Origin: Blasia pusilla
Taxonomy: Eukaryota; Marchantiophyta; Marchantiopsida; Blasiales
Direction of reading: 5' to 3'
Assembly: GCA_050084515.1 (NCBI GenBank)
Contig: CM114272.1
Coordinates: 59,830,001-59,894,000, forward strand
Length of the DNA stretch: 64,000 nucleotides
A program made the translations under genes and the position numbers. Below the pieces are notes generated by a model. The model had not been told where the DNA came from and ran no database searches. It was given only the letters and a program-made list of their open reading frames with translations. Shown in pieces: positions 45,879 through 56,626 of this stretch (positions within the stretch are counted from its first letter, which is position 1; every line of letters begins with the position of its first letter).

Positions 45879-46526
45879 ATGGGCGACCACAATGATGTAA
45901 GTCGCTGCTCCCACCAGCGTAAATGCGATCGCATTATTCAGTCTAGAACCTGCCTTAAGAATGTGACATCCACGCACATGGCATGGGATGTGACGCACTC
46001 TTCCGCATGCAGTCTGAGTAAGTACTGATCGACCAATGCACTTGGTTCAATTTCGTCATCTCAGGTCTTTGGCAACGACGATTGTCCTCCTTGGCTCACG
46101 GCCACGCAGGAAAGCGAGCTCCAAGTTGAAGAATCCATGACAGCAGGCCACCTTCATTCGCTCTCCTTAGCTGCCAAATGTACTCAACAAACCTACTCGT
46201 CCTGGCAGACTCCGGTAAGAGAACTTCTAGAGCTCAGTTGCATGACGCTTGCAAGGAATTGACACTCACTTCACTTTTATGGGGACTAAAATGATAATTA
46301 GTCGTATACATCTTCGGGCATGATAACGATGATCCATTCATTCTTCTCCCTGTGAACATCATCACACTCAAGTGGGGTTGTGCAAATAATATCAACTTAT
46401 ATATGAGCAGTGGACATATTTGGCTGGTACTGGTACTGATCAGAGAAATGTAATGCCTAGCAGATCGTGGCATCTGATGCGAACCTGCATCACGCGACAT
46501 ACACAGCCCCCGTTCATTATGGCTAG
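45879..46526 (+). CDS. Small three-exon gene, copy B of an unrecognised four-member family
   Basis: Exons 45879-45896, 46065-46214 and 46464-46526 encode 76 residues. Exon 1 is MGDHND. Exon 2 is VFGNDDCPPWLTATQESE followed by LQVEESMTAGHLHSL and a Cys-containing tail ending WQTP. Exon 3 is IVASDANLHHATYTAPVHYG, then TAG. Introns are 168 and 249 bp, phase 0, with GTAAGT and GTAAGA donors and CAG acceptors. The second acceptor is a TAGCAG tandem, so a one-codon (Gln) variant is possible. A TACTGAT-like branch site sits about 30 nt upstream. It is closest to copy D, with which it shares leader, flanks and 3' block. The middle of exon 2 and the centre of exon 3 vary most. No secretion signal or known domain. 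Function unknown. Confidence 0.78.
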
Positions 46527-46654
46527 CTAGCGTCGGGATATTGGGTAGTGTACGCATGCGCGTTTCCTATTTGAACGCAGAATATAAATGAGATGTCAAA
46601 CCCTCCGCGCATCCCGGTCATGGAGTACGCATTTCCAGGAATGAATCCCGCTTC

Positions 46655-46800
46655 CGGAACTGTGGGCTTTAAGAACCTCGATCTCTACAAGCTTCCAAGT
46701 ACTCTACATGCAAGTGCATCGGGTGGCTCGATATAGAGTTCAACCGAAACGCATACGATGGAGAAGGAGCTTTAACGTGGACGAGGGCTTCATCGAGCTT
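46655..46800 (+). other. Conserved 3' block, unit B
   Basis: It begins about 130 bp after the stop of gene B and aligns with 56627-56735 after gene D. Shared pieces include GTGGGCTTTAAGAACCTCGATC versus its counterpart, CTTCCAAGT/CTCCCAAGT, AGTGCATCGGGT, GCTCGATATAGA and GTGGACGAGGGC. It may be 3' untranslated region or simply duplicated flank. Frames differ between the two copies. Confidence 0.6.
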
Positions 46801-47290
46801 TTTGCAAACACCAACGAGCTCTTTACATTCTTGCGATCTCGACGGGGATATATCTACGTGAAGAGAATGGCCTCCCGGGAGGAGAATGGGATCCACGAGA
46901 TGAATGGTTGGCACAAGGAAAATCCCCGCGACCCTGAATTCGCCAATGAACTCCATAAACGGTACCTCTGCAGAAAAGGTACCGATCATGTCAACATGAA
47001 CGAAGGGGGGGACCAATCTCGTTTCACAGAAATCTCCTTCCCCCCTTCCCATAGTCAGGAGATAGTTCTTGCCCACGGACCGTTGAGGTGATGTCCCAGA
47101 CTTGGGAAAGGGTAAAAGAACAAAACAGTCTCCTGAACCTTCCGTTTGGATTTTTCGAGTTGAGTTGATAAGAATATTTAGCACCAGATGTACACCTTTT
47201 TTTCTACAGTGTCTACATCTAAACATTACGATGGGCCATGAACCACCTATGGTGGAAATGTCACATGAATTGTGGACGAAATTTAATTTA
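46801..47290. other. End of duplication unit B
   Basis: Similarity to 56735-57060 continues loosely (GATATCTACGT, GAGGAGAATGG-TTGG, CGCCAATGA, TACCTCT-CAGAAA, ATCATGTC) and fades near 47100. Open frames on both strands at 46669-47226 are not conserved in the D copy and are not called as genes. Confidence 0.55.
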
Positions 47291-47570
47291 TAACATTAAT
47301 AAATTTATTTAATTTCTAATTTCGACCTAAGAAAAACTCCCACTACTTCAAAATACATTTCAAGTCCATGTGCTTATGCTCCATTCATACTTATGGAATG
47401 GCCATTTGCCACATTCTCCGCTGCGAATAGAGTTAAAAAAATCCGTTTATCCCGTATCTCTCCTTTAGTCAAGTTGGATCCATTATTAAAGTGAGGAAGA
47501 TAGAAACTACAAGTCTCCTAGCATACTAAAAAATTGTGAGAGGGCAATGTATCCCACAAAGTCTCTATGA

Positions 47571-47603
47571 ATTTATCCATCTCTTCAAAAGAGATGGATA
47601 AAT
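47571..47603. repeat. Perfect inverted repeat, 15-bp arms, 3-nt loop
   Basis: Arms ATTTATCCATCTCTT (47571-47585) and its exact reverse complement at 47589-47603. Confidence 0.95.
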
Positions 47604-48363
47604 CCCCTAACCCCACATGTATTAGGAGTTCATTCCTAGACTAATAAATCATGTAAGGCATGCTTTACATGATGCTTTTATATTGAGAAGGCTTTTGGCC
47701 TTGTAATCCCAAACCAAGCATAGTTAGCCATGTATATAAGGATCACATACAAGATAATTCAAAAGAGTAGGTAACTCTCCCAATGTAAGCCCACCCTCTA
47801 AGCCAATATTAACAAGATTATTACAAGACAAGTGCTTCTCATCTTATTCTTCCACTTACGTCTAAATTAAATCCACTATCAATGAATTGATCTATTATAG
47901 TCAAATGTGGAGATGATATGCATAGTTATTGTGCATATTATCTATACTAGTGGGAATTTGATGCCATGAATCAAATTTTACCATAATAAATACATGAAGG
48001 CTTCCCCTTGTGTGAAAGGCGAGGCTATGCCCCGGCCCACCCAGAACTAGCTGAGTGCGTTCACACCCTGCCTATCTTTTGCGCATGGCATGGCGCAATT
48101 GCTCCTTTATGATATGTCCTTAGATGAGTCACGACTTTATTGGTGGATAGATTACTTCCCTCTTGTTGTTCGAAAAAGAGATGCATGCGGAAAGAGGTGG
48201 AAATCAGCGCAGCGCCTGCTATTTTCACATGATGGAGGTACCATGATCCAATGTCGCTCCCCACACTCCCAAAACACTTAGTGTTAGTTCAACATATGAA
48301 GACGTGGGTGGAGTACTACATATGCTACTACATAATACTTTAGCCCATCTCATAGTGGCACAT

Positions 48364-48519
48364 CAATAAGTAATTATCTTATTTTATTCATAGCTCCTCT
48401 ATGGAGTCCTATAAAGGTTTCTCTCTTTCACCCTTCAAGCCTTCAATAAGTAATTATCTTATTTCATTCATAGCTCCTCTACGGAGTCCTATAAAGGTTT
48501 CTCTCCTTCACGGGAGATG
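48364..48519. repeat. 80-bp tandem duplication
   Basis: Two copies starting at 48364 and 48444, each opening CAATAAGTAATTATCTTATT and containing TCATAGCTCCTCTA-GGAGTC and TATAAAGGTTTCTCTC. They differ by only a few bases, so the duplication is fairly recent. Confidence 0.92.
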
Positions 48520-51130
48520 AAAATTTTAATAATTCCTTTTTTTTAATCCACCACTAAGTTTCCTATTGTGAGTTCTTTAAAATTTAGTGATTTCCCCTAG
48601 ACATTTTCAAGCTTATATTTTGGACAACTCCCCATATTTTGGACATCAACCCCTAATCTAGTGATGAAAATGATTCATTAAGTATAGTCTTGAATAGAAT
48701 CATGTTGGATTGCATGCACACTTTCCAAAATAGAAACTATAGTAGAAAATTTTTATCATATGAGTTCCTAAAATGGACTCATGATCTAGAATTCTCGGAG
48801 AGAATATAGTGCATGTGCTCTTCATAATGGTAATAATTTTGTAGCTTGTAAGTGACATAAGGGTAATATTGTCACTTGAGATGATTTACCACCTTCCCTC
48901 ACATAAATTTTTCTCACGTACGTACACACATAATATATAATCCAATAGATAGATCATACATTCTATATGAAATGTTTGTGGCTTTTTATTGGCATTTTGT
49001 TGATGCTATGGCTTTCTCTCTTTGTTTATATATATTGGTGGAATGAAATTAAACCTATAGTTCAGTTGGATCATTGATATTGTGCAAAAACGCCTGAGCC
49101 CAGTGTTCATAGAAAGATTCTTATAGAGACCACAAGAAATCCTAAAGATAAAGACACATCAAACTCATCTTACAACCTCCACTAGGATAGTAAGAAGAGG
49201 GTTTTGGATACAATTACATATCTTGAGTCTCATATATATAGAGTAAAATATACACAAAAGAATTCCATCTTGTTTTCTTTTGTATTTTATATAATTCATT
49301 AGAAAGAAAGCTTTTAGTTTCTTCACCATTGAATGGATGACTCAACCATCTACAACATTGAATATTGAGTAAGTACAAGCAAATCTTGGGCTGCTCTATA
49401 AGCATACACTAGGTTAATGCCTTGGGATAAAACTTTTGTATCTATTTACCTTGGGATATATCTTTTGTATACAAACTTCTAAGACATAGCACTAGGATAC
49501 TTAGCATCCTTCTCATAATGTTGCTCTCTAAAGTGACATGTGGTTCTTCCCAAGGTGAATTCTACCTTCATTATCCCATAGAACTTTCTCTTGAATGAAT
49601 CTTAGCTCATTGATTAATTTTGTTACCCATATGAATTTCCTAGTTATCTATTTAGTTACTATTGTTTGCTCTATAATGGATAGAGCTATCATAAAAGATT
49701 TTAAGTTACAAGACCAGCCATCACCTCCATCATCCTTTACCATTCATGGGATTAAGATATCATTGGAACTTGGACTTTCACATTTTACAAAAGTTCTAGT
49801 TTTTAGTTATTTCCTTGGTATCCATATTTTTTTTTAAGATATGTTAAAGAAAATGTGCATTGATTTTAAATATTTTCTTGAAAACTTGTGCTTATTATTC
49901 CTTGAAAGTCATCAAGTTGCTTCTTCTCCTAATCCTTCTCTACTAGTTTTTACTACTTATTTTTTATTAGTTTCAAAAATACATCTCCAAGGGATCTTTT
50001 TATTTTTCAAAATGGCGTCTTTTCATTTTTCATCCATAGTTGGACAAAAAGAAAAAAAAGATCCATGGAGTCATTTTTCTCAATACATAATTTCTTTTTT
50101 CATAAATAATAAGTTATTATTTTTTTTGTTAGATCTTTTTCAAGCTATTGACCCTATAACTTGTTTGGTTTGTTTTTTTCCTTTATTTTCATTTTATTTT
50201 TCCCTTTCTTATCTCGGTTCCCTTCTCAAGATATTTCTTTCCTTTCCTTCTCCGGGTTACAGTTTATTTCTTATAAATTTAATTCATGTTAAATCAATTT
50301 AGATTCCGTAAGATGCTAAATATATGGGAAAAAAAGAGAAATTCATTTTTTTCCCAGATATTATTTTTTTCATAGTGTTCTTAAATCATATTATTATTTT
50401 CAATAGCGTGAGATTAGATTAGGACTTTCAACTCTCAATTGTTTATTTAATTAGGTTAGTATTGTTAAAAATTGAATGGACCAGAGGTAACAATAGTTAT
50501 AGAAATAAAAAGTAAATATTTTAATCTTTTTTTCAGTATTTATGAAAAATTTCAAATTATCCTTCATTTTTTTCAGTTTTAATTGGAAAATAAAAAAAAA
50601 AAATAAACGTAGAAAAAGTAGTTGAATTCTAAAATTTAACTAAGAGTGGAAATTGCGCAATATCTTGGAAAAAATAAGAAAGGATAATAATAAAATATGG
50701 GGAAAAATTTCTTCTTCAAAGAGATAAAAGTGATTTTAATTTCTAAATTTGCCTCATTTTCAAATTTGGTTATGAGGAATTTCTCAAGTTTATTTTGGAA
50801 AAATTAGTCAACCTTTTTTTCAACTCTTTAAATTCAAGATGTTTCTAATACTTTGAAATTATATTTTCCGTTTATGAGATCTTTTCATTGATTTACCAAA
50901 TGGATACTTTTTAAAACTCAAGAATAAATCATAAATATTGATGAGTTATTGATAATTTTAAATATAAGTTTTGAGATATAATCCTTTATATTTCTTACAT
51001 GTTGTAATAATTTTAAATTTATTTTAAAATAATTAAATTCTAAGTTTTGATATCAATCAAGATTCTAATAGAATTTTCTCTTTGACATAAATATTAATTT
51101 TTTGGTTTCAAATGTGTTAAAAGACTACAC

Positions 51131-52232
51131 TTAAATATGTCGTTAAATTGACCCTTCCGTCCACCTAAACGCGTTTGCGGAACTTCATATTACACAGTCA
51201 ACGGATCTTTTCCCTACTTACGGATGGCGATTGCTACTGCAGTCATCGCATGCGCGCTTGACAAGGCCGACTGCGACTAGCGCAGGAAAGTTAAAAGTTC
51301 CCTCTCACCCTCACTTAGAAATAAAGTTAAAAGTTCCCTCGGAGCCTCACTTACAAACAAAGATCTCGATAAGTCTTCCGATTAGTGATGATAAACAACG
51401 TTCTGACATACGATCAGACACACACAGTTCCTATGACGTAATTGTGGGAATATTCTAAGAATCTCATGGTGACTGAAGAAGTCATATTTGGTGAGGGAAG
51501 TCTATGACGGACTGCATGTCTGTCGGAGTCTAGTCGACGTCAAAAGTCCCGACAAACAATGGCGAAAACGAACGCATGTCCAAGGTCAGGAGACAAACCC
51601 GAAGGTCGCAGCAATCTTGAGCAGCCGCCATTTAAATACCATGTTCACAGTCTGGGATGGAATTTGTCTCATCGACTCCGTGTTCGGGACTGGCGCATGT
51701 TAAAAGCGTGACCGGCGACTTTGTCGTTCGCTGCCCCCTTCTTCCTTTTCTGGTCCTGTTGTGGCCTTCAGGTTTTGACTCTTTGAGTCCCCCTCTTTTG
51801 TACTTCCGATGGGTTTTCCATCACTCGTTTTTATCGAAGTGCATCTTTGTTTCGCTGCTCTATAAGCGGATTGCGGCTGGATAGGCTTGTGCGCGTCCAT
51901 CTGGCTGAGCGAGGTGGTGGTATAAGTGCAGGATCACTCTTCACTCTTCTCATGATTACCAGTGTGAAAGGAATGCATCTCATCTCAAGCGCCTCTCCTC
52001 CTGCAGATCTTCTCCAAGTCGACTCAAAAGTCTAATCCATATCATATCCTAGCTTTCTTCGGGGCTGCTAGTGAAGCAGGAACATCAAGAACTCGTATCT
52101 ATCTAGGTCTTCAGTTTAAAACTCTCATCTGGAGATCTCCTCTGTAAACTCGCGAGGGGTGTTTCTACTTTGATCACATTCTTCGCCGGGCGGTACTTGA
52201 TCTTCCACAGCGAAGTCGACATCAATTACCAA
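51131..52232. other. Upstream flank of gene copy C
   Basis: Composition returns to that of the gene units at about 51150. A short internal repeat, AAAGTTAAAAGTTCCCTC, occurs at about 51287 and 51324. No TATA box is assigned. Open frames in this stretch have no recognised homology. Confidence 0.45.
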
Positions 52233-52784
52233 ATGGCCGATTACAATGATGTAAGCAGGTCTCGGTGATGGGCTCCCAGTGTTTACCTACGACCGCACAA
52301 TACAATTTCGTGTGTAGTATGAGCTATGAGACCAATACTGATGCATCACCTGTTTTCCATTTCGTCATCTCAGGTCTTTGGCAACGATGATTGTCCACCT
52401 TGGCTCACTGCTTCTCAGGAAAGTGACTTCGACGGTGAAGCCACCACAGTTGATCAGCTGTATCCGAAGGCCTTGGGTTTCGGATTTTCGTGCGGAACTT
52501 CGCGGTCACGGCTGACTCCGGTAAGAGAAGTTTCAGAGCCCATTCGCTCTGAAACTAGTGTTGATATTCACTTGGGCTTCACTGCATACTCAGATGCTCC
52601 TATGGCCGGAGGCGACACTGTTAACAGCTCTGGCATCTTAGATATGCATATGTGCTCAGTAAAATACGAGGTGGCGTCGCTCATTTTCGCCTGGTACTGA
52701 TGAGAAAGAATGTTCTGGCAGATCGTCGCGACTGACGAGAATACTACACGCGCAGCAATGGTAGCTCCCCTTCACCGTGGCTGA
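52233..52784 (+). CDS. Small three-exon gene, copy C of an unrecognised four-member family
   Basis: Exons 52233-52250, 52374-52520 and 52722-52784 encode 75 residues. Exon 1 is MADYND. Exon 2 opens VFGNDDCPPWLTASQESD, then diverges completely from the other copies (FDGEATTVDQLY, a Gly/Phe-rich stretch, SCGTSRSRLTP). Exon 3 is IVATDENTTRAAMVAPLHRG, then TGA. Introns are 123 and 201 bp, phase 0, with donors GTAAGC and GTAAGA and acceptors TCAG and GCAG. An 11-bp perfect hairpin (52529-52539 with 52546-52556) starts 8 nt past the second donor and is found only in this copy. If intron 2 is retained, the frame stays open to 52700, unlike the others. Function unknown. Confidence 0.75.
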
Positions 52785-54345
52785 TTCCCATCTGCGAGGG
52801 CAAAACGGAGATTGAAATAGACTGTGAAACCATGCCTGGATGCTGAATATGACCTGTGCATGGAAAGTCTTGGAATTCGAGGAGCAGGATCGAGATGCAA
52901 CACCATCCAATTCCCTCCGTAGGCAGAGCGTGGATCGAGCTGCACTTTGAATCATGATGTGCACATCTGCTTCACGAAATTTTGCACCAACAGGATGGAG
53001 GTCAATATGTAGCTCACGAAAACACGTCTGCAGAGTGGAATAGAACAAACGACGCAAATGCAAGTCAAAATCAATGGTTTCCTGGATGTGAAGGGCGCTG
53101 AGTGTGGAGTCCGAGCATCTAGATTGATTACCTGACCGCGCGTGTTAACAGGAGTACTTTCTTTGCTTCTGGAATCGTCTCCTAGATATTTCGGACAAAA
53201 GGTGTAAGCGTTTTATGAAGACAATGCCGTATTCCTGTCCGATTCTCCGTCGCCGACAGTTACAATATCGATAACCTCTACAGACCCAGTTCAGATGAGA
53301 GGAGAGTTTTGAGTGCTTACCGCCTGAGCGGGCCTCGATGTTGATCGATCATTTAGCGGATCTAGGTAGTGGGAGCATGACCAGAGACATGCTCATTCAT
53401 TAGATGGGCTGGACACAGAAAAACTAGTCCAAGTCGGCGATGCGGACTAAAAGTTGACGCGACCTCAACTTAGAATGATAGCCTGAATGCATCCGATCTA
53501 TTTTATTCATTCAAAGTGAGCGGTTTCCGAGCGCAAAATTGAATCTAAACATTTCAAAGGGCGTGTATTCACCGCAAGAAGAAGCAAGGTGTGCCAAACG
53601 TTACACCTTATGTAAATACACGTATCCATTTAAATTTACTTGCTGATTTTGTCTAGCTCTCATGAGTGTTCGGATAAACAACCTGAGCACAGCCAACAAG
53701 CCAATTCAACTCCACCCCTTCCTTGAAGAGACTAGGGCGTGTCCATCAAACAAGAAAACAGCACCAAAAGAACCGGAGAAAACAAGCGAGTGACTGTGAG
53801 TATACTCACACGAGAGCTTTTATAGACAGGCCTTCGAAAGTGTGCAGTTCCGTTCTGAGTGTACATACACTCCGAGTCTTAACGATTAATGTATACGTAT
53901 CACACTTAATGGGGAAGTCTTCGGTCACAACACTTTTAAGCAAAAATGTCTGGATTCAAACGACGTCACTTGTATGAAAAGCGAGTTGTTTCCCCTTCTT
54001 TTTAGTAGACTTCGAATCAAGATCACTGCAGTTCTGTTGAAGTCCCCAACAGGCAGAAAACTTCGACATTGTGTGAAGCTTGATCTAAAATGATCATGAA
54101 TTCTTTAATATCGATAAAACCACTCTGTATATACTCAAGGAAATGTTTCCAGCTTTTAGTCTGGAGTGGTTAAGTACGGTTGATGTCAAGTACAGTTCCC
54201 CATTTCCAGATTTCTATACTATCGACCTCGGACATCGTACACTCTGGGAACACTCTCGTTACGAACTCAGCCAATTCAATTACCTGTGCTTACCGTTCAT
54301 TCAACCACTTGGGCTAAGGGCTTCTTCACATGCTCTTACTAGTAA
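52785..54345. other. Spacer between genes C and D
   Basis: The part 53002-53700 matches 42303-43000, and the part from 53720 matches unit B from 43021. The C-to-D spacer therefore spans a unit junction. No gene recognised. A 254-bp open frame at 53723-53977 is not conserved in B. Confidence 0.6.
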
Positions 54346-54570
54346 CTAAAGCTCAGCAGCCGAAAAGGAATCTCTTATCGAGCTTATTGGTGCAAGAGCT
54401 CGAGCATCCAGGATGAATTTTCTTATGGGTGTCATCCATGCAAGAGCGTGAACATCCGGGATGGATTGTCTCGTAGAAGTCATCAGTGGAGCTTGAGCAT
54501 ACGTAATGGATTTGTTTGTATTCATTGGTGGAAGAGTTGAGCTGTAGGATCTCAAGTAAAATTCTTCGTA
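54346..54570. repeat. 48-bp imperfect tandem repeats, unit D
   Basis: Three to four units start near 54371, 54419, 54467 and 54512. They share GTCATC-or-TTATTGG, GCAAGAGC, GAGCATCC and GGGATGGAT landmarks. The minus strand reads SIPDVHALAWMTPIRK then FILDARALAPISSIRD, a 16-residue periodic peptide. Unit B shows SIPDTRALAPMSS at the same place, so both frames stay readable. Whether this is translated is unknown. Confidence 0.75.
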
Positions 54571-55849
54571 AAGTGGAATTCTCACTATTACTGCTCCAAA
54601 CTAGAGAGCAGAGAGCATCTGAAGTAAAACTCTTCCTTATTATTTATACTATTGTCTAAGTAGTCTGAAACGGGGTGTACATGGACTATTGCGAGGGATT
54701 GCGAATGATGAACCCATGTCATATCCGGTTGAAGAGAGATGAAGGACTGGTTTAAAAGCGTCATGGACAAAGAGAGCGCACGTGATGGATGCCGTATCGG
54801 ATGCCGTATCGTCTGCACAGCGTGTGTGGATAGACAACGAAGACTCAATAAGAGTGCCGTGATGATTCCTCTCTGCATGCTGCAGACAGGACAGCGCTAA
54901 TGCTCGATTGATGCCAACTTGAGTGTGTGGGTGGAATCAGTCCCAGTTCGATCTCGTCGGACTCTGTCTCCGTGAGATACGTAAGTATAATATCGAGGTG
55001 GTTGTGGACACATATAAAAAGAATTCTTACCACTTTTTTCTTCTAAACAGTTCAAAATAAAGAATAATTCCCGTAGTAAGAAGGGAGATATTCTTTTCTG
55101 TAGCGACACCTTATCCTAAATATTTTTATAATCACACCTTTCAAAAATCAGGAAACTATGTTTACCCGAATATTCGGAATTCGCGCTTCCAAATGGCGAA
55201 AGTAGTAATCTGAAATAAGTTCGTAACTCATTTCAAATCCATACGAGGAAAATCCTCCGTAGTCAGAAGGACGGAGTCACAAACAGATTAGTCGAACTGA
55301 GTTCCAGAAGGAAGTACCGGGTAAAGTTACCCAGCTTGGTCGCCACCGTACATCACTTTTCCCATCCATTCAACGCTAGACTGTCACCTCGCAAGTCCAC
55401 GGTCGGGAGAGAGGAACTCGGACTTCCGCCGTAGAATCGAGCTCCGTACAAGATTGATTCAGCGGCCGCCGTTTGAATCACTGCGGCGAGCGTAATTTTT
55501 CTTTGCGCGTCGAGCCAGCCCTCGCTCAAAGCAATCGTGATCTGTTGTTCCCTGGAGTTTGACGTCAAACTCTAGTGCACGGATCGCGATTTCTTCGCTG
55601 GTATTTGAGGCACTCGTCCCTCTCGTGAAAGCTACCAGTCTGCAACGCACGTCGAGCGCATCGTCTCCACATTTTCCAAATCGACCACTCAAACCGGAAA
55701 TCGACATCGTATTAGTGCCATTTAGCGAAGGGTTCAATCAACAACTACATCTGTAAAGCTTCTGGTTCTTCTTGGTGGCAGGGGTTGTTATCTCCACGCC
55801 TTCGAGTTTCTGCCTGTTCATACAATCTCCAACTTCAATTCGCTAAGAG
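54571..55849. other. Upstream part of duplication unit D
   Basis: It aligns with 44700-45878 of unit B. An 18-bp perfect palindrome GAGTTTGACGTCAAACTC at 55555-55572 contains TGACGTCA, the consensus bZIP/CRE core, and lies about 280 bp before the gene D start. Unit B has no such palindrome at the matching place. The leader 55775-55849 is conserved with B. Confidence 0.55.
55555..55572. promoter_or_regulatory. Palindrome with TGACGTCA core, possible bZIP site
   Basis: GAGTTTGACGTCAAACTC is a perfect 18-bp palindrome centred on TGACGTCA, a known target of plant TGA/bZIP factors. It lies 278 bp upstream of the gene D start. A chance or snap-back origin is equally possible given the many palindromes here. 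Confidence 0.35.
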
Positions 55850-56493
55850 ATGGGTGACCACAATGATGTAAGTTGGTGTTTCCACTAGCCTCGGTGTATA
55901 CATGTCATTGCATCATTCGTTTTAGAACCTGCTTTAAGAATGTGACATCGATGCACATGGCAAGGGATGTGGGGCACTCTTCCGCACGCAGCTTGAGTTC
56001 TAATTGGTACTGATCGACAAATGCATTGGGTTCGATAATTTCGCCCTCTCAGGTCTTTGGCAACGATGATTGTCCTCCTTGGCTCACGGCCACGCAGGAA
56101 AGCGAGCTCCGAGTTGAAGAAGCCATGACAGCGGGCCACCTTCACTCGCTCTACTGGGGTGCCGAATGCATTCGACAAACCTACCCGTCCTGGCAGGCTC
56201 CGGTAAGAGAATTTCTAGAGCTCAGTTTCTTGTCACTTACAGGCTTGACACTCACTTCACTTTCATGAAGACTAGATGATCAGTAGCTAGCACACGTCTT
56301 GGGCCACGATGATCCATGCATTCTTCTACCGCTGAAGAGTATCGCAATTGCGATTAAAATATTGACTTATGTGCGACTTGCACACATATTTGACTGGTAC
56401 TGAATTGTACAGAATTGTAATGCCTATCAGATCGTGGCGTCTAATGGGAACCTGCATTGCACTACATTGACAGCCCCCGTCCACTGTGGCTAA
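55850..56493 (+). CDS. Small three-exon gene, copy D of an unrecognised four-member family
   Basis: Exons 55850-55867, 56053-56202 and 56431-56493 encode 76 residues. Exon 1 is MGDHND. Exon 2 is VFGNDDCPPWLTATQESE, then LRVEEAMTAGHLHSLYWGAE, a Cys, and a tail ending WQAP. Exon 3 is IVASNGNLHCTTLTAPVHCG, then TAA. Introns are 185 and 228 bp, phase 0, with GTAAGT and GTAAGA donors and CAG acceptors. A TACTGAA/TACTGAT-type branch site precedes the second acceptor. An in-frame TAA lies one codon (GAG) before the ATG, which supports this start. It is the nearest relative of copy B and sits in the most compact unit, without transposon interruption. No recognised domain, signal peptide or membrane span. 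Function unknown. Confidence 0.78.
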
Positions 56494-56626
56494 TTGGGGT
56501 CAGAAAACTGCGAAATGCACACATGCACGTCCCAAATTGAGTGGACATTATGGATGAAATATCAAACTTACCTCCCGGTCCTTCAAGACGCTTTTTCTGG
56601 AAATCGATTCCCGATTCCGGAATCGT

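Larger units (their letters stand above)
47291..51130. other. AT-rich block between units B and C
   Basis: About 3.8 kb of strongly AT-rich DNA with long T and A runs, unlike the gene units on either side. No transposase, reverse transcriptase, LTR or terminal repeat was recognised. It contains a 15-bp perfect inverted repeat with a 3-nt loop (47571-47603) and an 80-bp tandem duplication (48364-48519). It is probably old inserted DNA. Confidence 0.5.

Noticed and set aside
46669-47226. 185-codon minus-strand open frame after gene B
   Set aside because: Not open in the duplicated D segment (56688-57000) and without recognisable domains. Probably a chance frame in a duplicated flank.
49841-50302. 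153-codon hydrophobic open frame
   Set aside because: It lies in T-rich DNA that yields Phe/Leu-rich frames by composition. There are no conserved motifs.
52326-52700. 124-codon continuous open frame across exon 2 of gene C
   Set aside because: The upstream part is intron 1 and the downstream part is intron 2 read through. The other three copies stop soon after the donor, so the three-exon model fits better.
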